Shown: positions 16,582 through 26,020 of the stretch, one piece after another
Layout of the letters: every line of letters begins with the position of its first letter
Position numbering within the stretch: the first letter of the stretch is position 1
Source: Candidatus Oscillochloris fontis
GTDB lineage: Bacteria > Chloroflexota > Chloroflexia > Chloroflexales > Chloroflexaceae
DNA: 64,000 bases
NCBI RefSeq assembly: GCF_004138135.1
Contig: NZ_RYFD01000025.1
Coordinates: forward strand, 1 to 64,000
Direction of reading: 5' to 3'
Program-made: the position numbers and the translations under genes
The notes under the pieces: generated by a model
The model's database searches: none
The model's input: the letters and a program-made list of their open reading frames with translations, nothing else
What the model was told of the DNA's origin: nothing

Positions 16582-18147
16582 ATGCTCCCCACCTACAGCC
16601 CCGAACCCTTCGGCGACTTCTCCACCTCGGAGCGGCGTGCGACGATGCAGCGCGCCCTGCGCCATGTCGCGGGCCAGTTTGGGGCCACCGCACCGTTGCT
16701 GATTGGTGGAGAGCATCTGCTTAGCGCACAGAAACTGGCTTCGTATAGCCCCTGCGAACCCAAAAAGGTGGTTGGCTATGTGAGTATGGCTGATCAGGCC
16801 ATGGCGCACCAGGCGGTGCTGGCCGCCGAAGCGGCCTTTGCGCAGTGGCGGCGGGTGCCGGTGGAGCAGCGCGCCCAGGTGTTGTTGCGTGCAGCGGCCA
16901 TGATGCGGCGTCAAAAAGAGGAGTTGGCGGCCTGGATTGTCTATGAGGTGAGTAAGACCTGGATCGAGGCCGATGCGGATGTGGCCGAGGCGATAGATTT
17001 TTGTGAATACTATGCGCGGCAGGCGCTCGATCTGCAAGGCCGCGATCAGCCGCTTACGCCCTACCCCGGCGAGTACCTGCAACTGCGCCAGATCCCACTG
17101 GGGCCAGGGCTGGCCATTCCGCCGTGGAACTTCCCGCTGGCGATTGCCACCACCCTCACCGTCGCCCCGATTGTCACCGGCAATACGGTGGTGCTCAAGC
17201 CCTCGCCGCGTGCCCCGTTGCTGGCCGTGCGCCTCGTGGAGATCCTGGAGGCTGCCGGGTTGCCGCCGGGAGTGGTCAATCTGGTAGTCGGTGACGATGC
17301 AGTACTGGGCGACTTTCTGGTGGATCATCCGCAGATCCGCTTCATCGCCTTTACCGGCTCGAAGGCGGTGGGGTTGCGGGTGTTGGAACGTGCCGCCGTG
17401 CGCCAGCCGGGTCAGAACTGGATCAAGCGGCCAATTCTGGAGATGGGCGGTAAAGACGCGATCATTGTGGATGCGAGTGCTGACTTGAGCGCTGCTGCCG
17501 AAGGGGTGACGGCGGCGGCCTTTGGCTTCCAGGGCCAGAAGTGTAGCGCCTGCTCACGCGCAATTGTGGTCGAGTCGGTGTATGACGCCTTCCTCCAGCG
17601 TTTGCTTGAGCGTGCCGCCGAACTTCGTTTGGGCCATGCCGCACTGCCCGAAACCCACGTCGCCGCCGTGATTGACAAGCGCGCCTTCGATATGATCAGC
17701 GAGTATATCGCTTTGGGTCAGGAAGAGGGCCGCCTTGTGCTGGGGGGCGAAGTGGTGGATCACAAGCTGATCGAGGATGGCGGCTTCTTCATCAACCCGA
17801 CGATCTTTGCCGATGTAGCCGCGCATGCGCGCATCGCCCAAGAGGAGATCTTTGGCCCGGTGTTGGCGCTGATCAAGGCCAAAGACTTTGATGCGGCGCT
17901 GGCGATAGCCAATGACACCGAGTATGGTCTGACGGGGGCGCTCTACTCCCGCGATCTGGCGCATCTGGAACGGGCACGCGACGAGTTCCATGTCGGCAAC
18001 CTCTACCTGAACCGCAAGTGTACCGGGGCGTTGGTGGGCATTCACCCCTTCGGCGGCTTCAACATGTCGGGCAGCAACAGCAAAGCGGGTGGCCCGGATT
18101 ACCTGCGCCTCTTCACCCAGGCGAAGGCAATGGCTGAACGGTTGTAG
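16582..18147 (+). CDS. rocA: L-glutamate gamma-semialdehyde (P5C) dehydrogenase
   Basis: 521 residues from the ATG at 16582 with an AGGAGAT ribosome-binding site; the longer frame runs through the upstream repeat. It is an aldehyde dehydrogenase of the RocA/PutA P5C group, oxidising glutamate semialdehyde to glutamate with NAD+ in proline and ornithine breakdown. Evidence: IPPWNFPLAIA, FTGSKAVG, the general base in LEMGGKDAIIV, and the catalytic Cys in GFQGQKCSACSR; the C-terminus has HPFGGFNMSGSNSKAGGPDYL, typical of this group. No proline dehydrogenase is in the window. Confidence 0.92.
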   Translation: MLPTYSPEPFGDFSTSERRATMQRALRHVAGQFGATAPLLIGGEHLLSAQKLASYSPCEPKKVVGYVSMADQAMAHQAVLAAEAAFAQWRRVPVEQRAQVLLRAAAMMRRQKEELAAWIVYEVSKTWIEADADVAEAIDFCEYYARQALDLQGRDQPLTPYPGEYLQLRQIPLGPGLAIPPWNFPLAIATTLTVAPIVTGNTVVLKPSPRAPLLAVRLVEILEAAGLPPGVVNLVVGDDAVLGDFLVDHPQIRFIAFTGSKAVGLRVLERAAVRQPGQNWIKRPILEMGGKDAIIVDASADLSAAAEGVTAAAFGFQGQKCSACSRAIVVESVYDAFLQRLLERAAELRLGHAALPETHVAAVIDKRAFDMISEYIALGQEEGRLVLGGEVVDHKLIEDGGFFINPTIFADVAAHARIAQEEIFGPVLALIKAKDFDAALAIANDTEYGLTGALYSRDLAHLERARDEFHVGNLYLNRKCTGALVGIHPFGGFNMSGSNSKAGGPDYLRLFTQAKAMAERL

Positions 18148-18168
18148 GTATATCATCCCCAAACCTAA

Positions 18169-18213
18169 TGTGTGGTCGTGTGTGGCGGCGTAGCCGCCAC
18201 ACACGACCACACA
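18169..18213. repeat. 21-bp perfect palindrome, GGCGGC core
   Basis: Arms 18169-18189 and 18193-18213 around GTA, 22 bp after the aldehyde dehydrogenase stop. Same architecture as 6473-6519 with unrelated arm sequence outside the GGCGGC core. Confidence 0.7.
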
Positions 18214-18225
18214 GATCTTCAACGC

Positions 18226-18256
18226 CAACAACCGGCCCATAATGGGCCGGTTGTTG
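18226..18256 (+). terminator. Terminator-like hairpin
   Basis: CAACAACCGGCCC and GGGCCGGTTGTTG form a perfect 13-bp stem around ATAAT, downstream of the aldehyde dehydrogenase. It is followed by TTGGGGGG rather than a T-run, so its strength is uncertain. The remainder of the 253-bp gap contains only the corA -10 candidate. Confidence 0.55.
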
Positions 18257-18353
18257 TTGGGGGGACGAGCGATGCAGTGTTGAAGGAGGGGGGGACACCA
18301 CATGCTCATCCACTAAAACGAGCCGAACAACATTCTTCGATCATGGACGGGCG

Positions 18354-18359
18354 TATAAT
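18354..18359 (+). promoter_or_regulatory. Candidate -10 box for corA
   Basis: Exact TATAAT 41 bp upstream of the corA start; the -35 is weak. Confidence 0.4.
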
Positions 18360-18400
18360 GGGGGTGAATACTGCCCGATCTGATCTGAGGACGCCATCTT

Positions 18401-19378
18401 ATGCGTAAGACACTGATTCCCCATTCTGCACCGCCACCCACCGTGCTGAGTGGCCCGGTTTCGATCCAGAACTGCTTTACTGAGGGTGGATTGACGTGGG
18501 TTGATGTGGCCTATCCGACTCGTGATGATGTTCTCTCTATTGCTGGACATTACCAGTTCCACCCTCTCCATACCGAGGACGTGCTCTCGAAGCTTCAGCG
18601 CCCCAAGATTGATGAGAATGAGGAGGCGCAGTATGTCTTTCTGGTGCTGCATTTCCCGGTCTTCCATGCGATTGATCGCCTCTCAATTGCGAGTGAGGTA
18701 GACATCTTTGCGGGGCGTGATTATGTGGTGACATTCCACGATGGTCAGTTGCGTCCGATGCGGCGGATTGCGCAGACCGCCGATGATGAGCGCGGGCGGC
18801 AGTTGTTGATGGGGCGTAGCTCTGGTTTTCTGATCTATCGCCAGATTGAATCCATGATCAACTATTGCTTCCCCATGCTCTACCGTTTAGATGAGAAACT
18901 TAATGCACTTGAGGAGAGTATCTTTAAGCGGGATGTGCAATCTACGGTGGAGGAACTCTCCTATTTGCGCCGCGATATTATTGCCCTGCGCCGCATTCTT
19001 AAGCCGAATATCCCGGTTATTCGCTACTTGGCAGCGCGTGAACTGGATTACTTGCGCCTTGATGAAGATGCCTATTTTGGTGATCTCACCGATGGTATGA
19101 CTCGGCTGTGGGATATGTTGGAGGAGCAGAAGGAGATTATCGAGGGCTTGGATGCGACGTTGAGTAGTCTTACTTCGCACCGCATCAATCAGGAGATGAA
19201 GATCTTTACCCTGATTTCGGTCATTATGCTGCCGATGACGCTTGTCGCCAGCATCCTGGGAATGAACGTGGCCATTCCGTATGCCGAGCATCCCCTGGCG
19301 TTGCCGGTCACCATTGCGGTAATGGTGGTGATTGCGGGTGGCCTCTATCTCTTCTTCCGTTTGAAGCGGATGATTTAG
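18401..19378 (+). CDS. corA: CorA-family Mg2+/Co2+ transporter
   Basis: 325 residues. A cytoplasmic alpha/beta and helical funnel (about 1-260) is followed by two C-terminal membrane segments. The diagnostic GMN motif (SILGMNVAIPYAEHP) sits in the loop after the first segment and forms the selectivity filter of the pentameric channel. The long helix with LSYLRRDIIALRRILKPN is also typical. The gene is tail-to-tail with mfd, and the two stop codons overlap by 4 bp (TTAG read on both strands). It gives this region a second Mg2+ route besides mgtE. Confidence 0.93.
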   Translation: MRKTLIPHSAPPPTVLSGPVSIQNCFTEGGLTWVDVAYPTRDDVLSIAGHYQFHPLHTEDVLSKLQRPKIDENEEAQYVFLVLHFPVFHAIDRLSIASEVDIFAGRDYVVTFHDGQLRPMRRIAQTADDERGRQLLMGRSSGFLIYRQIESMINYCFPMLYRLDEKLNALEESIFKRDVQSTVEELSYLRRDIIALRRILKPNIPVIRYLAARELDYLRLDEDAYFGDLTDGMTRLWDMLEEQKEIIEGLDATLSSLTSHRINQEMKIFTLISVIMLPMTLVASILGMNVAIPYAEHPLALPVTIAVMVVIAGGLYLFFRLKRMI

Positions 19379-22300
19379 GTGGCCGCCAGCACCTCCAGTA
19401 CCCCCATCACCTTCTCGCTCCACTGCTCGCCCACGCCGCGCCGGTTGAGCCGGATGAATTGTGGCCCCACTTTGATGTTGGGGTCTCGTCCGTAGCGGCG
19501 GCGTAGCCGTTCGCGTGCGGCTGTATCCAGGATCGGCTGCCGGATGATGAACTCTTCGTTGCTGGTGGTCACTGAGGTGACTCCGGCCTGCAATGCGAGC
19601 GCCTTGATCTGGAGCCAGGTGAGGAGGTGCAGCGCGGGGATCGGCGGGTTGCCGAAGCGATCTTGGAGTTCTTGACGTAATGCACGCACTTCGGCGATCT
19701 CTTCACTGCCCACCATGCGCTGGTAGACGCCTAAGCGCAGTGCATCATCGGGGATGTAGTCGTTGGGTAGGTAGGCGGTGAGGGGCAGATCGAGCGTCAC
19801 CAACGGGGCTACCAGCACCTTCTCGTTGATGATCGGGGCGGTAGGTGGGGGCTGCGGGGTGGCGCTGGGGTGCTGCGCGGCATCTACGCGCTGTTTGAGT
19901 TGCTGCACTGCCTGCTCTAGCAGCCGCGAGTAGAGATCGAAGCCCACCGCTGCGATGTGGCCGCTCTGTTCTGCTCCGAGCAGGTTGCCCGCCCCACGAA
20001 TCTCCAAGTCGCGCATGGCGACGCGGAAGCCTGCACCCAGTTCGGTGGCCTCCTGGATCGCTTCGAGGCGCTGTTGTGCCTCTTCGGTCATGGCGCGATC
20101 CGCCTTGTAGAAGAGGTAGGCGTAGGCGCGGTTGGCCGAGCGCCCCACGCGCCCGCGCAACTGATAGAGCTGTGCCAGGCCAAAGTTGGTCGCGTCGTCA
20201 ATGATCATCGTGTTGGCGCTCGATACATCCAGCCCGCTCTCGATGATGGTCGTACAGACCAACACGTCATGGCGACCCTCGAAGAAGTCAATCATCACCT
20301 GCTCCAACTCGCGCTCGCCGAGTTGGCCATGCCCGACCCCAATGTTGGCTTCGGGAACGAGGTTGCGCAGGTGGTTGGCCACGTGGTAGATGCTCTGCAC
20401 CCGGTTATGTACGAAGTAGACCTGGCCGTTGCGCTCCAACTCGCGCAGAATCGCCTCGCGGATGAGCGTCTCGTCGTAGGGGGTGACGTAGGTTTTGACC
20501 GGGATGCGATCTTCGGGCGGGGTGTCAATCACGCTCAGGTCGCGGATACCGGCCATGGCCATGTGCAGGGTGCGCGGGATGGGCGTGGCGGTGAGCGTCA
20601 ATACATCCACCTCGGCGCGCAGTTGCTTGAGCCGTTCCTTGTGGCGCACGCCAAAACGCTGCTCCTCGTCCACAATCACCAGCCCCAGATCCTTAAAGAT
20701 CACGTCCTTACTGAGGAGGCGGTGCGTCCCGATGAGAATATCCACCCGCCCCAGCAGCAGCTCGCGCATAATCACATCCTGCTCCTTGGCCGAGCGGAAG
20801 CGCGAAAGCATCTCAACCTTTAGCGGGAAGGCGGCCATGCGCTGTTTGAAGGTCTCGAAGTGTTGTTGCGCCAGCACGGTAGTCGGCACTAGCAGCGCCA
20901 CCTGCTTGCCATCCTGTACCGCCTTGAAGGCAGCGCGCAGCGCCACTTCGGTCTTGCCGAAGCCCACATCGCCACAGATCAGGCGATCCATGGGCACATC
21001 ATGTTCCATGTCGTGCTTAACTTCGGCCAAGACGCGCAGTTGATCCTCGGTTTCAATATAGGGGAAGGAGCCTTCTAGTTCGTGCTGCCACTCGTTATCG
21101 GGGTTGAAGGCGTAGCCGCGCTTGGTTTGGCGCTGCGCATAGAGGGCTAACAGATCCTGAGCCAGATCCTGCACAGCGGCACGCGCCTTGCGCTTGGCAC
21201 GCTCCCAATCCTGGGTGCCCAGGCGGGTCAGTGTGGGCGAACTATCCCCGGCGCCGATATAGCGCGTCACACGGTCAATCTGGTCTACCGGGACATAGAT
21301 CTTATCCCCGGCGGCATAGCGCAGTACCAGGTATTCGCGCTCGATCTCGCCGACGGTACGCCGGATCAGGCCATCATAGATGGCGATACCGTGTTCAATA
21401 TGCACCACATAATCGCCGACCTTCAGCCCGCGCAGAAAGGCGGCGCGATCTTCCACATGGCGATTCTTGCGCCGACGCTCGGCAAGTGGGCGGCGCTGAC
21501 GAATGCCGAAGATCTCGCTATCGGTGTAGAGGGTCAGATTGGCGCTCGGCAAGCGCCAACCCGCCTCGATCATCCCATGAATGGCCACAAATGCTGCCGA
21601 GGTGGCCGCGCCATGCAGTTCCTCACTCACCAACTCTTGCAGACGCGCCGCCTGCGCAGTGACCGCCACCACCCGTTCGCCAGCGCGCAGCCGAGCGACA
21701 ATGTCGGCGATCAGGCGGCGGAACTGGCCGCCAAAGTGTTCAGCGGCCCCGAAGGCGGGCGCAGCCAGAGCGCTGGCATCCTCGTTATGGCTCAGATCCA
21801 CCAGGCGGTAGGATGCGCGCACCTGATCCAAGCCGCTCTCGTCCCAGTTCAGATAGGGGCGCGGGAAGGCGGCGGGCAGTTCGTGCTGACCAATCAGTTT
21901 GAAGCGCTGCGCCTCGGCATGCTGCGCCAACTCACCGGCGTGATGGGCCAACATGTGGGCCTCACTGAGCAACACGAGGCACTCTGGAGGCAGGTGGTCG
22001 AGCAGGGTGGGGCTGGCGGGGCCAATCGGGGCGCGGAAGAAGGGCGCATAGAAGGCGCGGCCCTCAAAGCGCTCCCCGGCGCGCAGCCGCTCAAGCGCAG
22101 CGTTCCACTCCGCCTGCGTTTCGCGGCGCAGATCACTACAGTCCAGGCTCTCGATCCAGGCCAGCGCCTGCTCGCGGTTCCAGAGCGGGATCTCGTGGGG
22201 TGGGCTGACACGCGCCACCTCAATCCGCTGCTCACTACGCTGGGTGGCCGGGTCAAAGCGGCGCAGGCTCTCGATCTCATCGCCGAAGAACTCGATGCGC

Positions 22301-22890
22301 AGCGGGCGATCATCGGCACTTGGCCAGAGATCAACAATCCCGCCGCGCCGATTGATCTCACCGGGCGCGGTGACAGCCGAGGTAGGGCGGTAGCCGCGTG
22401 CCACCAGAGTCCGCAGCAGGCGCTCCTGATTCAGCACCGCATCGCGCTGCAACGTCATACTCGCACCCGCCAACTCGGTGGGGCTGAGGGTGGGTTGGAG
22501 CAGCGCCTTGAGCGGAGCGACCAGAATCACGGGTGGCTGGAGCCCAGTGGCGAGGAGTTGCAGCACGCGCAGACGTTGGGCGATCACCTCATCACCGGGC
22601 GACATATGCTCATAGGGCATCGCGTCGCTGGCCGGATAGTGCAGCACCGCATCGGGGCCAAGCCACTGGCGCAGATCATCGGCCGCCCGCAGCGCCGCAT
22701 CGGCATTGATCGTGACATAGAGCAGCGGAGTGCGGCTATGCAGGCTCAGCGCCGCAACCAGCGGCACACGCGCGGCATTCGGTACGGGCGCGACGCGCTG
22801 TTGGCGCGGGCCAGTGGCAAGGCTACGGGCTAACGCAGCACTCGCCGGGAGGTCGGCGATCTCGGTGATGATGTCGGCAAGTCTCTGCAT
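19375..22890 (-). CDS. mfd: Transcription-repair coupling factor Mfd
   Basis: 1171 residues, full length. Mfd displaces RNA polymerase stalled at DNA lesions and recruits UvrA. Recognisable parts: an N-terminal UvrB-like region (PASDAMPYEHMSPGDEVIAQRL), the RNA-polymerase-interacting domain around residues 490-560 (GDYVVHIEHGIAIYDGL), a RecG-like helicase with Walker A GDVGFGKTEVALRAAFKA near 640 and the DEEQ motif, then TATPIPRTLHMAM, QLRGRVGR and the C-terminal TRCF domain. It appears monocistronic, with the CSD-DUF1294 gene upstream on the same strand. Confidence 0.97.
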   Translation of the reverse strand: MQRLADIITEIADLPASAALARSLATGPRQQRVAPVPNAARVPLVAALSLHSRTPLLYVTINADAALRAADDLRQWLGPDAVLHYPASDAMPYEHMSPGDEVIAQRLRVLQLLATGLQPPVILVAPLKALLQPTLSPTELAGASMTLQRDAVLNQERLLRTLVARGYRPTSAVTAPGEINRRGGIVDLWPSADDRPLRIEFFGDEIESLRRFDPATQRSEQRIEVARVSPPHEIPLWNREQALAWIESLDCSDLRRETQAEWNAALERLRAGERFEGRAFYAPFFRAPIGPASPTLLDHLPPECLVLLSEAHMLAHHAGELAQHAEAQRFKLIGQHELPAAFPRPYLNWDESGLDQVRASYRLVDLSHNEDASALAAPAFGAAEHFGGQFRRLIADIVARLRAGERVVAVTAQAARLQELVSEELHGAATSAAFVAIHGMIEAGWRLPSANLTLYTDSEIFGIRQRRPLAERRRKNRHVEDRAAFLRGLKVGDYVVHIEHGIAIYDGLIRRTVGEIEREYLVLRYAAGDKIYVPVDQIDRVTRYIGAGDSSPTLTRLGTQDWERAKRKARAAVQDLAQDLLALYAQRQTKRGYAFNPDNEWQHELEGSFPYIETEDQLRVLAEVKHDMEHDVPMDRLICGDVGFGKTEVALRAAFKAVQDGKQVALLVPTTVLAQQHFETFKQRMAAFPLKVEMLSRFRSAKEQDVIMRELLLGRVDILIGTHRLLSKDVIFKDLGLVIVDEEQRFGVRHKERLKQLRAEVDVLTLTATPIPRTLHMAMAGIRDLSVIDTPPEDRIPVKTYVTPYDETLIREAILRELERNGQVYFVHNRVQSIYHVANHLRNLVPEANIGVGHGQLGERELEQVMIDFFEGRHDVLVCTTIIESGLDVSSANTMIIDDATNFGLAQLYQLRGRVGRSANRAYAYLFYKADRAMTEEAQQRLEAIQEATELGAGFRVAMRDLEIRGAGNLLGAEQSGHIAAVGFDLYSRLLEQAVQQLKQRVDAAQHPSATPQPPPTAPIINEKVLVAPLVTLDLPLTAYLPNDYIPDDALRLGVYQRMVGSEEIAEVRALRQELQDRFGNPPIPALHLLTWLQIKALALQAGVTSVTTSNEEFIIRQPILDTAARERLRRRYGRDPNIKVGPQFIRLNRRGVGEQWSEKVMGVLEVLAAT

Positions 22891-22938
22891 GGCAACCCAA
22901 AAGCGGCCCGATCACCCTGACCGGCCCTTGTGAGGGGA

Positions 22939-23511
22939 TTATACCAGCATCTCCACCAACACATACCCCAACAACACAATCAGATTCAACACCGTCATCA
23001 GCCAGAAGGTGGTCTTATACTCCTGTTTGCGGCTCTTATGCCGGTAGTACTGCTGGGCAAAGAGCGCCCCCGGCCAGCCACACAGGAATTCGAGCCGGTG
23101 TAGCGTGCGCTCTGGGATGCGCCGCTCACCCACAATCGCGCTCTGTTTATCCGTGGCATAGACGATAAAGGTTAGAAGACTCATTAGAATATAGACCACG
23201 AATATGATCGGTGTGATATGAAGAATAATGATCAGCACAGCGAGCAGACCAAAGAAGGCGGCCACGATCAACGCCGGAACGATAGACATCGTGGTGGGAT
23301 CGCGCTTAAAGCGCACCGCAACCGCACGCGGACGGTTTTGTTTGTCATATCCGACTACGTAGGAGATTTCGGTTTGTAGGGGTGGTTGTTTGAGTTCGTT
23401 GGGCAAAATACTGGCATGCAAAAAGACATCCGGGCCACCATGATCGGGCGTGATGAAGCCATAGCCGCGATCTTCTTTCCACATCGTAATCTTGCCGGGT
23501 AGATACAACAT
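22939..23511 (-). CDS. Cold-shock domain fused to DUF1294 membrane domain
   Basis: 190 residues from the ATG at 23511, with AAGGAA six bases upstream. Residues 1-70 are a cold-shock fold with RNP1-like GYGFITP and RNP2-like DVFLHAS motifs, which bind single-stranded nucleic acid. The rest (about 75-190) has about four membrane segments and the DUF1294 signatures DKQSAI, RIPERTLHRLEFLCGWPGALFAQQ and RHKSRKQEY. This fusion is known in bacteria but its job is unclear; an RNA-binding membrane protein is the simplest reading. Upstream lie 370 bp of dispersed repeats. Confidence 0.88.
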   Translation of the reverse strand: MLYLPGKITMWKEDRGYGFITPDHGGPDVFLHASILPNELKQPPLQTEISYVVGYDKQNRPRAVAVRFKRDPTTMSIVPALIVAAFFGLLAVLIIILHITPIIFVVYILMSLLTFIVYATDKQSAIVGERRIPERTLHRLEFLCGWPGALFAQQYYRHKSRKQEYKTTFWLMTVLNLIVLLGYVLVEMLV

Positions 23512-23571
23512 ACAGGGTTCCTTGGGATCATCGCTTGCTATAGAACATGTACCTGTCCACACGTATCTTCG

Positions 23572-23850
23572 CATTCCGGTTTTGACGCAAAGGCGCTAAG
23601 GCGCAACGTTTTCAAGATAGACCCTCATCAAAACCTTCGCGTCTTGTAACTGTTCACACTTGGGGTAAAGGAAGCTTCTGATTGACGCAAAGGCGCAAAG
23701 ACGCCAAGGTTTTGTTGAAGGCTTTGCGCCTTGGCGTCTTTGCGTCAAACCGGAATGCTAGGAGAACTGTGAACAATTACCGCGCCTTCGCGACTTCGCG
23801 TGAACAATAACGTTTCTTTTACCCCAAGTGTGAATAGTTACGAAGGTACT
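23572..23850. repeat. GACGCAAAGGCGC repeat cluster upstream of the first CHAT gene
   Basis: Contains a full 135-bp element at 23646-23780 (GTAACTGTTCACACTTGGGG ... CTAGGAGAACTGTGAACAAT) whose inner arms are TTGACGCAAAGGCGCAAAGA and its inverse. Partial copies flank it. An equally long copy lies at 56441-56575 upstream of the second CHAT gene in the same orientation relative to the gene. No coding potential is visible. Confidence 0.85.
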
Positions 23851-23869
23851 AGAATACCACCATTTATGC

Positions 23870-23875
23870 TATACT
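23870..23875 (+). promoter_or_regulatory. -10 box TATACT close to the CHAT start (leaderless?)
   Basis: TATACT ends 6 bp before the ATG at 23882 and no ribosome-binding site precedes that ATG. Transcription would start at or next to the start codon, suggesting a leaderless mRNA. No clear -35 is seen. Confidence 0.45.
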
Positions 23876-23881
23876 ACACCC

Positions 23882-25975
23882 ATGCCAAACCAACCCACTT
23901 CCACCAACCAGATCGCCGACCTCGAACTGGAACTATTCCCCTTTGCGGATGGCTTGGGGCTGCGCATGCGCTACACCCGCCCCGGCGATCAGGGTGAGGA
24001 TGTGGTGGGGCCGCTCTCGGTGGCGCTGGATCGTAGCGCCTTGAAGAGCCTTGAACATGATGCGCTCGCTTATGGGAAGGCATTGAGTAGCCAACTCTTC
24101 GCCGATGCTGCCGCGTTTGGGGCATGCACCAGCCGCATGACGGCGGCCCGCGAGGCGGGCTATACCATGCGCATCCGCCTGCACCTGACTGAGCCGGAGT
24201 TACACACGCTACGCTGGGAGTGCCTGGTTGATCCGCTTACCCAACAACCGTTGGGGTTGGACGCGCGGTTTCTCCTCACCCGCTATGTCAGTGCCGAGGC
24301 TTATGGCGCGATCATGCTGCGCCCACGCAGTGCGTTGCGGGTCTTGGTGGTGGTGGCCAACCCCGATGATTTGAGCCGCTTCGGGTTGGCGGCGCTCGAT
24401 CCATCTGCCGAGTTGCAACGCCTCCGCACCGCTGCGCCCGATCTGGCCGTGGATCTGCTCACCCCCCAAGCGGGCGAGTCTACCCTGAATGCCTTGGGGC
24501 GCATGCTGCGTGCTGCTCCTGGTTACGACATCCTCTACCTCGTGGCGCATGGCAGCTTTGCGAAACAGGAAGCCAAGCTCTTTTTGGCCGATGCCCAAGG
24601 CAAGACCGAGGTGTGCGCGGGGAGCGATCTGGTGGATCTGCTCGCCGGGCTGGTTGATGAGTACCGCCCGCGCATGGTGCTGCTCGCCTCCTGCGAGAGT
24701 GCCGGGGATGGCTACGCCAATGCGCTGGCCGCGCTGGGGCCACGCATCGCCCAGGCGGGGATTCCGGCAGTGCTGGCGATGCAGGGCAATGTCGCTATCG
24801 CCACCATCAACCGTATGTTGCCGGTCTTCTTCCGCGAACTGCTGCACGATGGGGTGGTGGATCGCGCCTTGGCGCATGCGCGCCTTGATGTGCGTGGGCA
24901 GACCGATTGGTGGATGCCGGTGCTCTACACCCGCCTGCGTGAAGGCCGGATCTGGCCCGATCAGGCCAATGATCCAGCCGCGCCCTATGTGGAGGGCCGC
25001 CGCCTCGATGCCGCCGCCCCCGCCGAAGCGTTTGTCGGCGATCCGATTGAGTTGTTGGTGCAACTCTGCCTGCCTAACTCGCCCGGTTTCCGCGACCGTC
25101 TGCCCATCACCACTGAATCGGGGGCCGAGATTACCCAGGACGATGTGCATGGTGGGGAGATGTCGCTCACCTTCCCCACCAATGCCGATGGTTTGCCCCG
25201 TCCAGCCCCGGTACGGATCAAGATCGCGGCTCCCGACTTTGAACTGGATCGCGAATATGTTGATGCCGAGGTCATGCCGGGGGCGGATCTGCCCCTGCTG
25301 ACCTTCTCGCTCACCCCTAAGCGTACACGCCGCCATACAAGCATCCACGTTGCGCTGCTCCAGCCGCGCCCGGAGGGCGGCTACTATGAGCGCGGCGCGA
25401 TTGATCCGCTGGTGCTGCGTGTTGCTCCGCGTGGAGCCGGTCTGATTGGCCAGATGAAGTGGATTATCTCCAGTTTGGCCTTCAATACCAAGCTCTTTGC
25501 GCCAGAGCCGCAACCTATTCCGCCAGCGATCAGTATGATGGTGGATGCGATGCGTGGTGACAGTCCACTGATTGATTTTGGCCAGGGCAATCAGATCGGT
25601 GAGATCAATTTTCAGGGCGATATTGCGCGTGGTGATGTGATCAAGACCTACAACTACACGGGTGAGCGTGGGGCGGCTCATATTGATCTGGATGCCCTGC
25701 AAGATCTGATCGATGAATCAGATCGCTTTGACCCCATCAAAGAACTCCAGAAACTGATGCGGCGTGTCTCGGTGGCGCGTAACGTGGATGAAGATCTGCG
25801 GGACGAGGCCGCCCTGCGCATTTCGCAGGCGATCAAGGCGCTGGATGCGGGCAAACCGGCACTGGCACGTGAGCGTATTGATCAAGCCCTGGACATTCTG
25901 GATGCTATGCAGAATGGCTACATCAATGCGATCACGGGCAAGCTGCGCAAGGTGCGTAAGGGGATCATTGCGTAG
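23882..25975 (+). CDS. CHAT-domain protease (caspase-like), standalone
   Basis: 697 residues. The N-terminal ~140 residues (LELELFPFADGLGLRMRYTRP...ELHTLRWECLVDP) form the domain that usually precedes CHAT in Chloroflexota. CHAT spans about 150-360, with the predicted dyad His223 (LVAHGSF) and Cys271 (LLASCESAGDGY). Residues ~385-515 are a beta-rich domain, ~565-592 carry a short Gly/Ile/Asn motif (GNQIGEINFQGDIARGDVIK), and the C-terminal ~100 residues are helical. CHAT proteins act as proteases in predicted suicide or conflict systems; TPR-CHAT in type III-E CRISPR is the best-known case. No ATPase lies beside it; a paralogue sits at 54941-56332. The stop TAG begins a GTAGGGGCGAAG repeat. 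Confidence 0.88.
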   Translation: MPNQPTSTNQIADLELELFPFADGLGLRMRYTRPGDQGEDVVGPLSVALDRSALKSLEHDALAYGKALSSQLFADAAAFGACTSRMTAAREAGYTMRIRLHLTEPELHTLRWECLVDPLTQQPLGLDARFLLTRYVSAEAYGAIMLRPRSALRVLVVVANPDDLSRFGLAALDPSAELQRLRTAAPDLAVDLLTPQAGESTLNALGRMLRAAPGYDILYLVAHGSFAKQEAKLFLADAQGKTEVCAGSDLVDLLAGLVDEYRPRMVLLASCESAGDGYANALAALGPRIAQAGIPAVLAMQGNVAIATINRMLPVFFRELLHDGVVDRALAHARLDVRGQTDWWMPVLYTRLREGRIWPDQANDPAAPYVEGRRLDAAAPAEAFVGDPIELLVQLCLPNSPGFRDRLPITTESGAEITQDDVHGGEMSLTFPTNADGLPRPAPVRIKIAAPDFELDREYVDAEVMPGADLPLLTFSLTPKRTRRHTSIHVALLQPRPEGGYYERGAIDPLVLRVAPRGAGLIGQMKWIISSLAFNTKLFAPEPQPIPPAISMMVDAMRGDSPLIDFGQGNQIGEINFQGDIARGDVIKTYNYTGERGAAHIDLDALQDLIDESDRFDPIKELQKLMRRVSVARNVDEDLRDEAALRISQAIKALDAGKPALARERIDQALDILDAMQNGYINAITGKLRKVRKGIIA

Positions 25976-25991
25976 GGGCGAAGATCTTCCC

Positions 25992-26020
25992 TTGACATCC
26001 CCCACGCAACGATCTATACT
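25992..26020 (+). promoter_or_regulatory. Near-consensus promoter of mgtE
   Basis: TTGACA (25992-25997), 17-bp spacer, TATACT (26015-26020). The predicted transcript start near 26027 leaves a leader of about 360 nt before mgtE. Confidence 0.75.

Noticed and set aside
21391-22833. 480-codon open frame opposite mfd
   Set aside because: Mfd is unmistakable on the other strand; the antisense frame shows no family features.
24209-25702. 497-codon open frame opposite the first CHAT gene
   Set aside because: It is antisense to a clear CHAT protein, has a His/Gln/Arg-rich composition without any motif, and arises from the GC-rich codon pattern.
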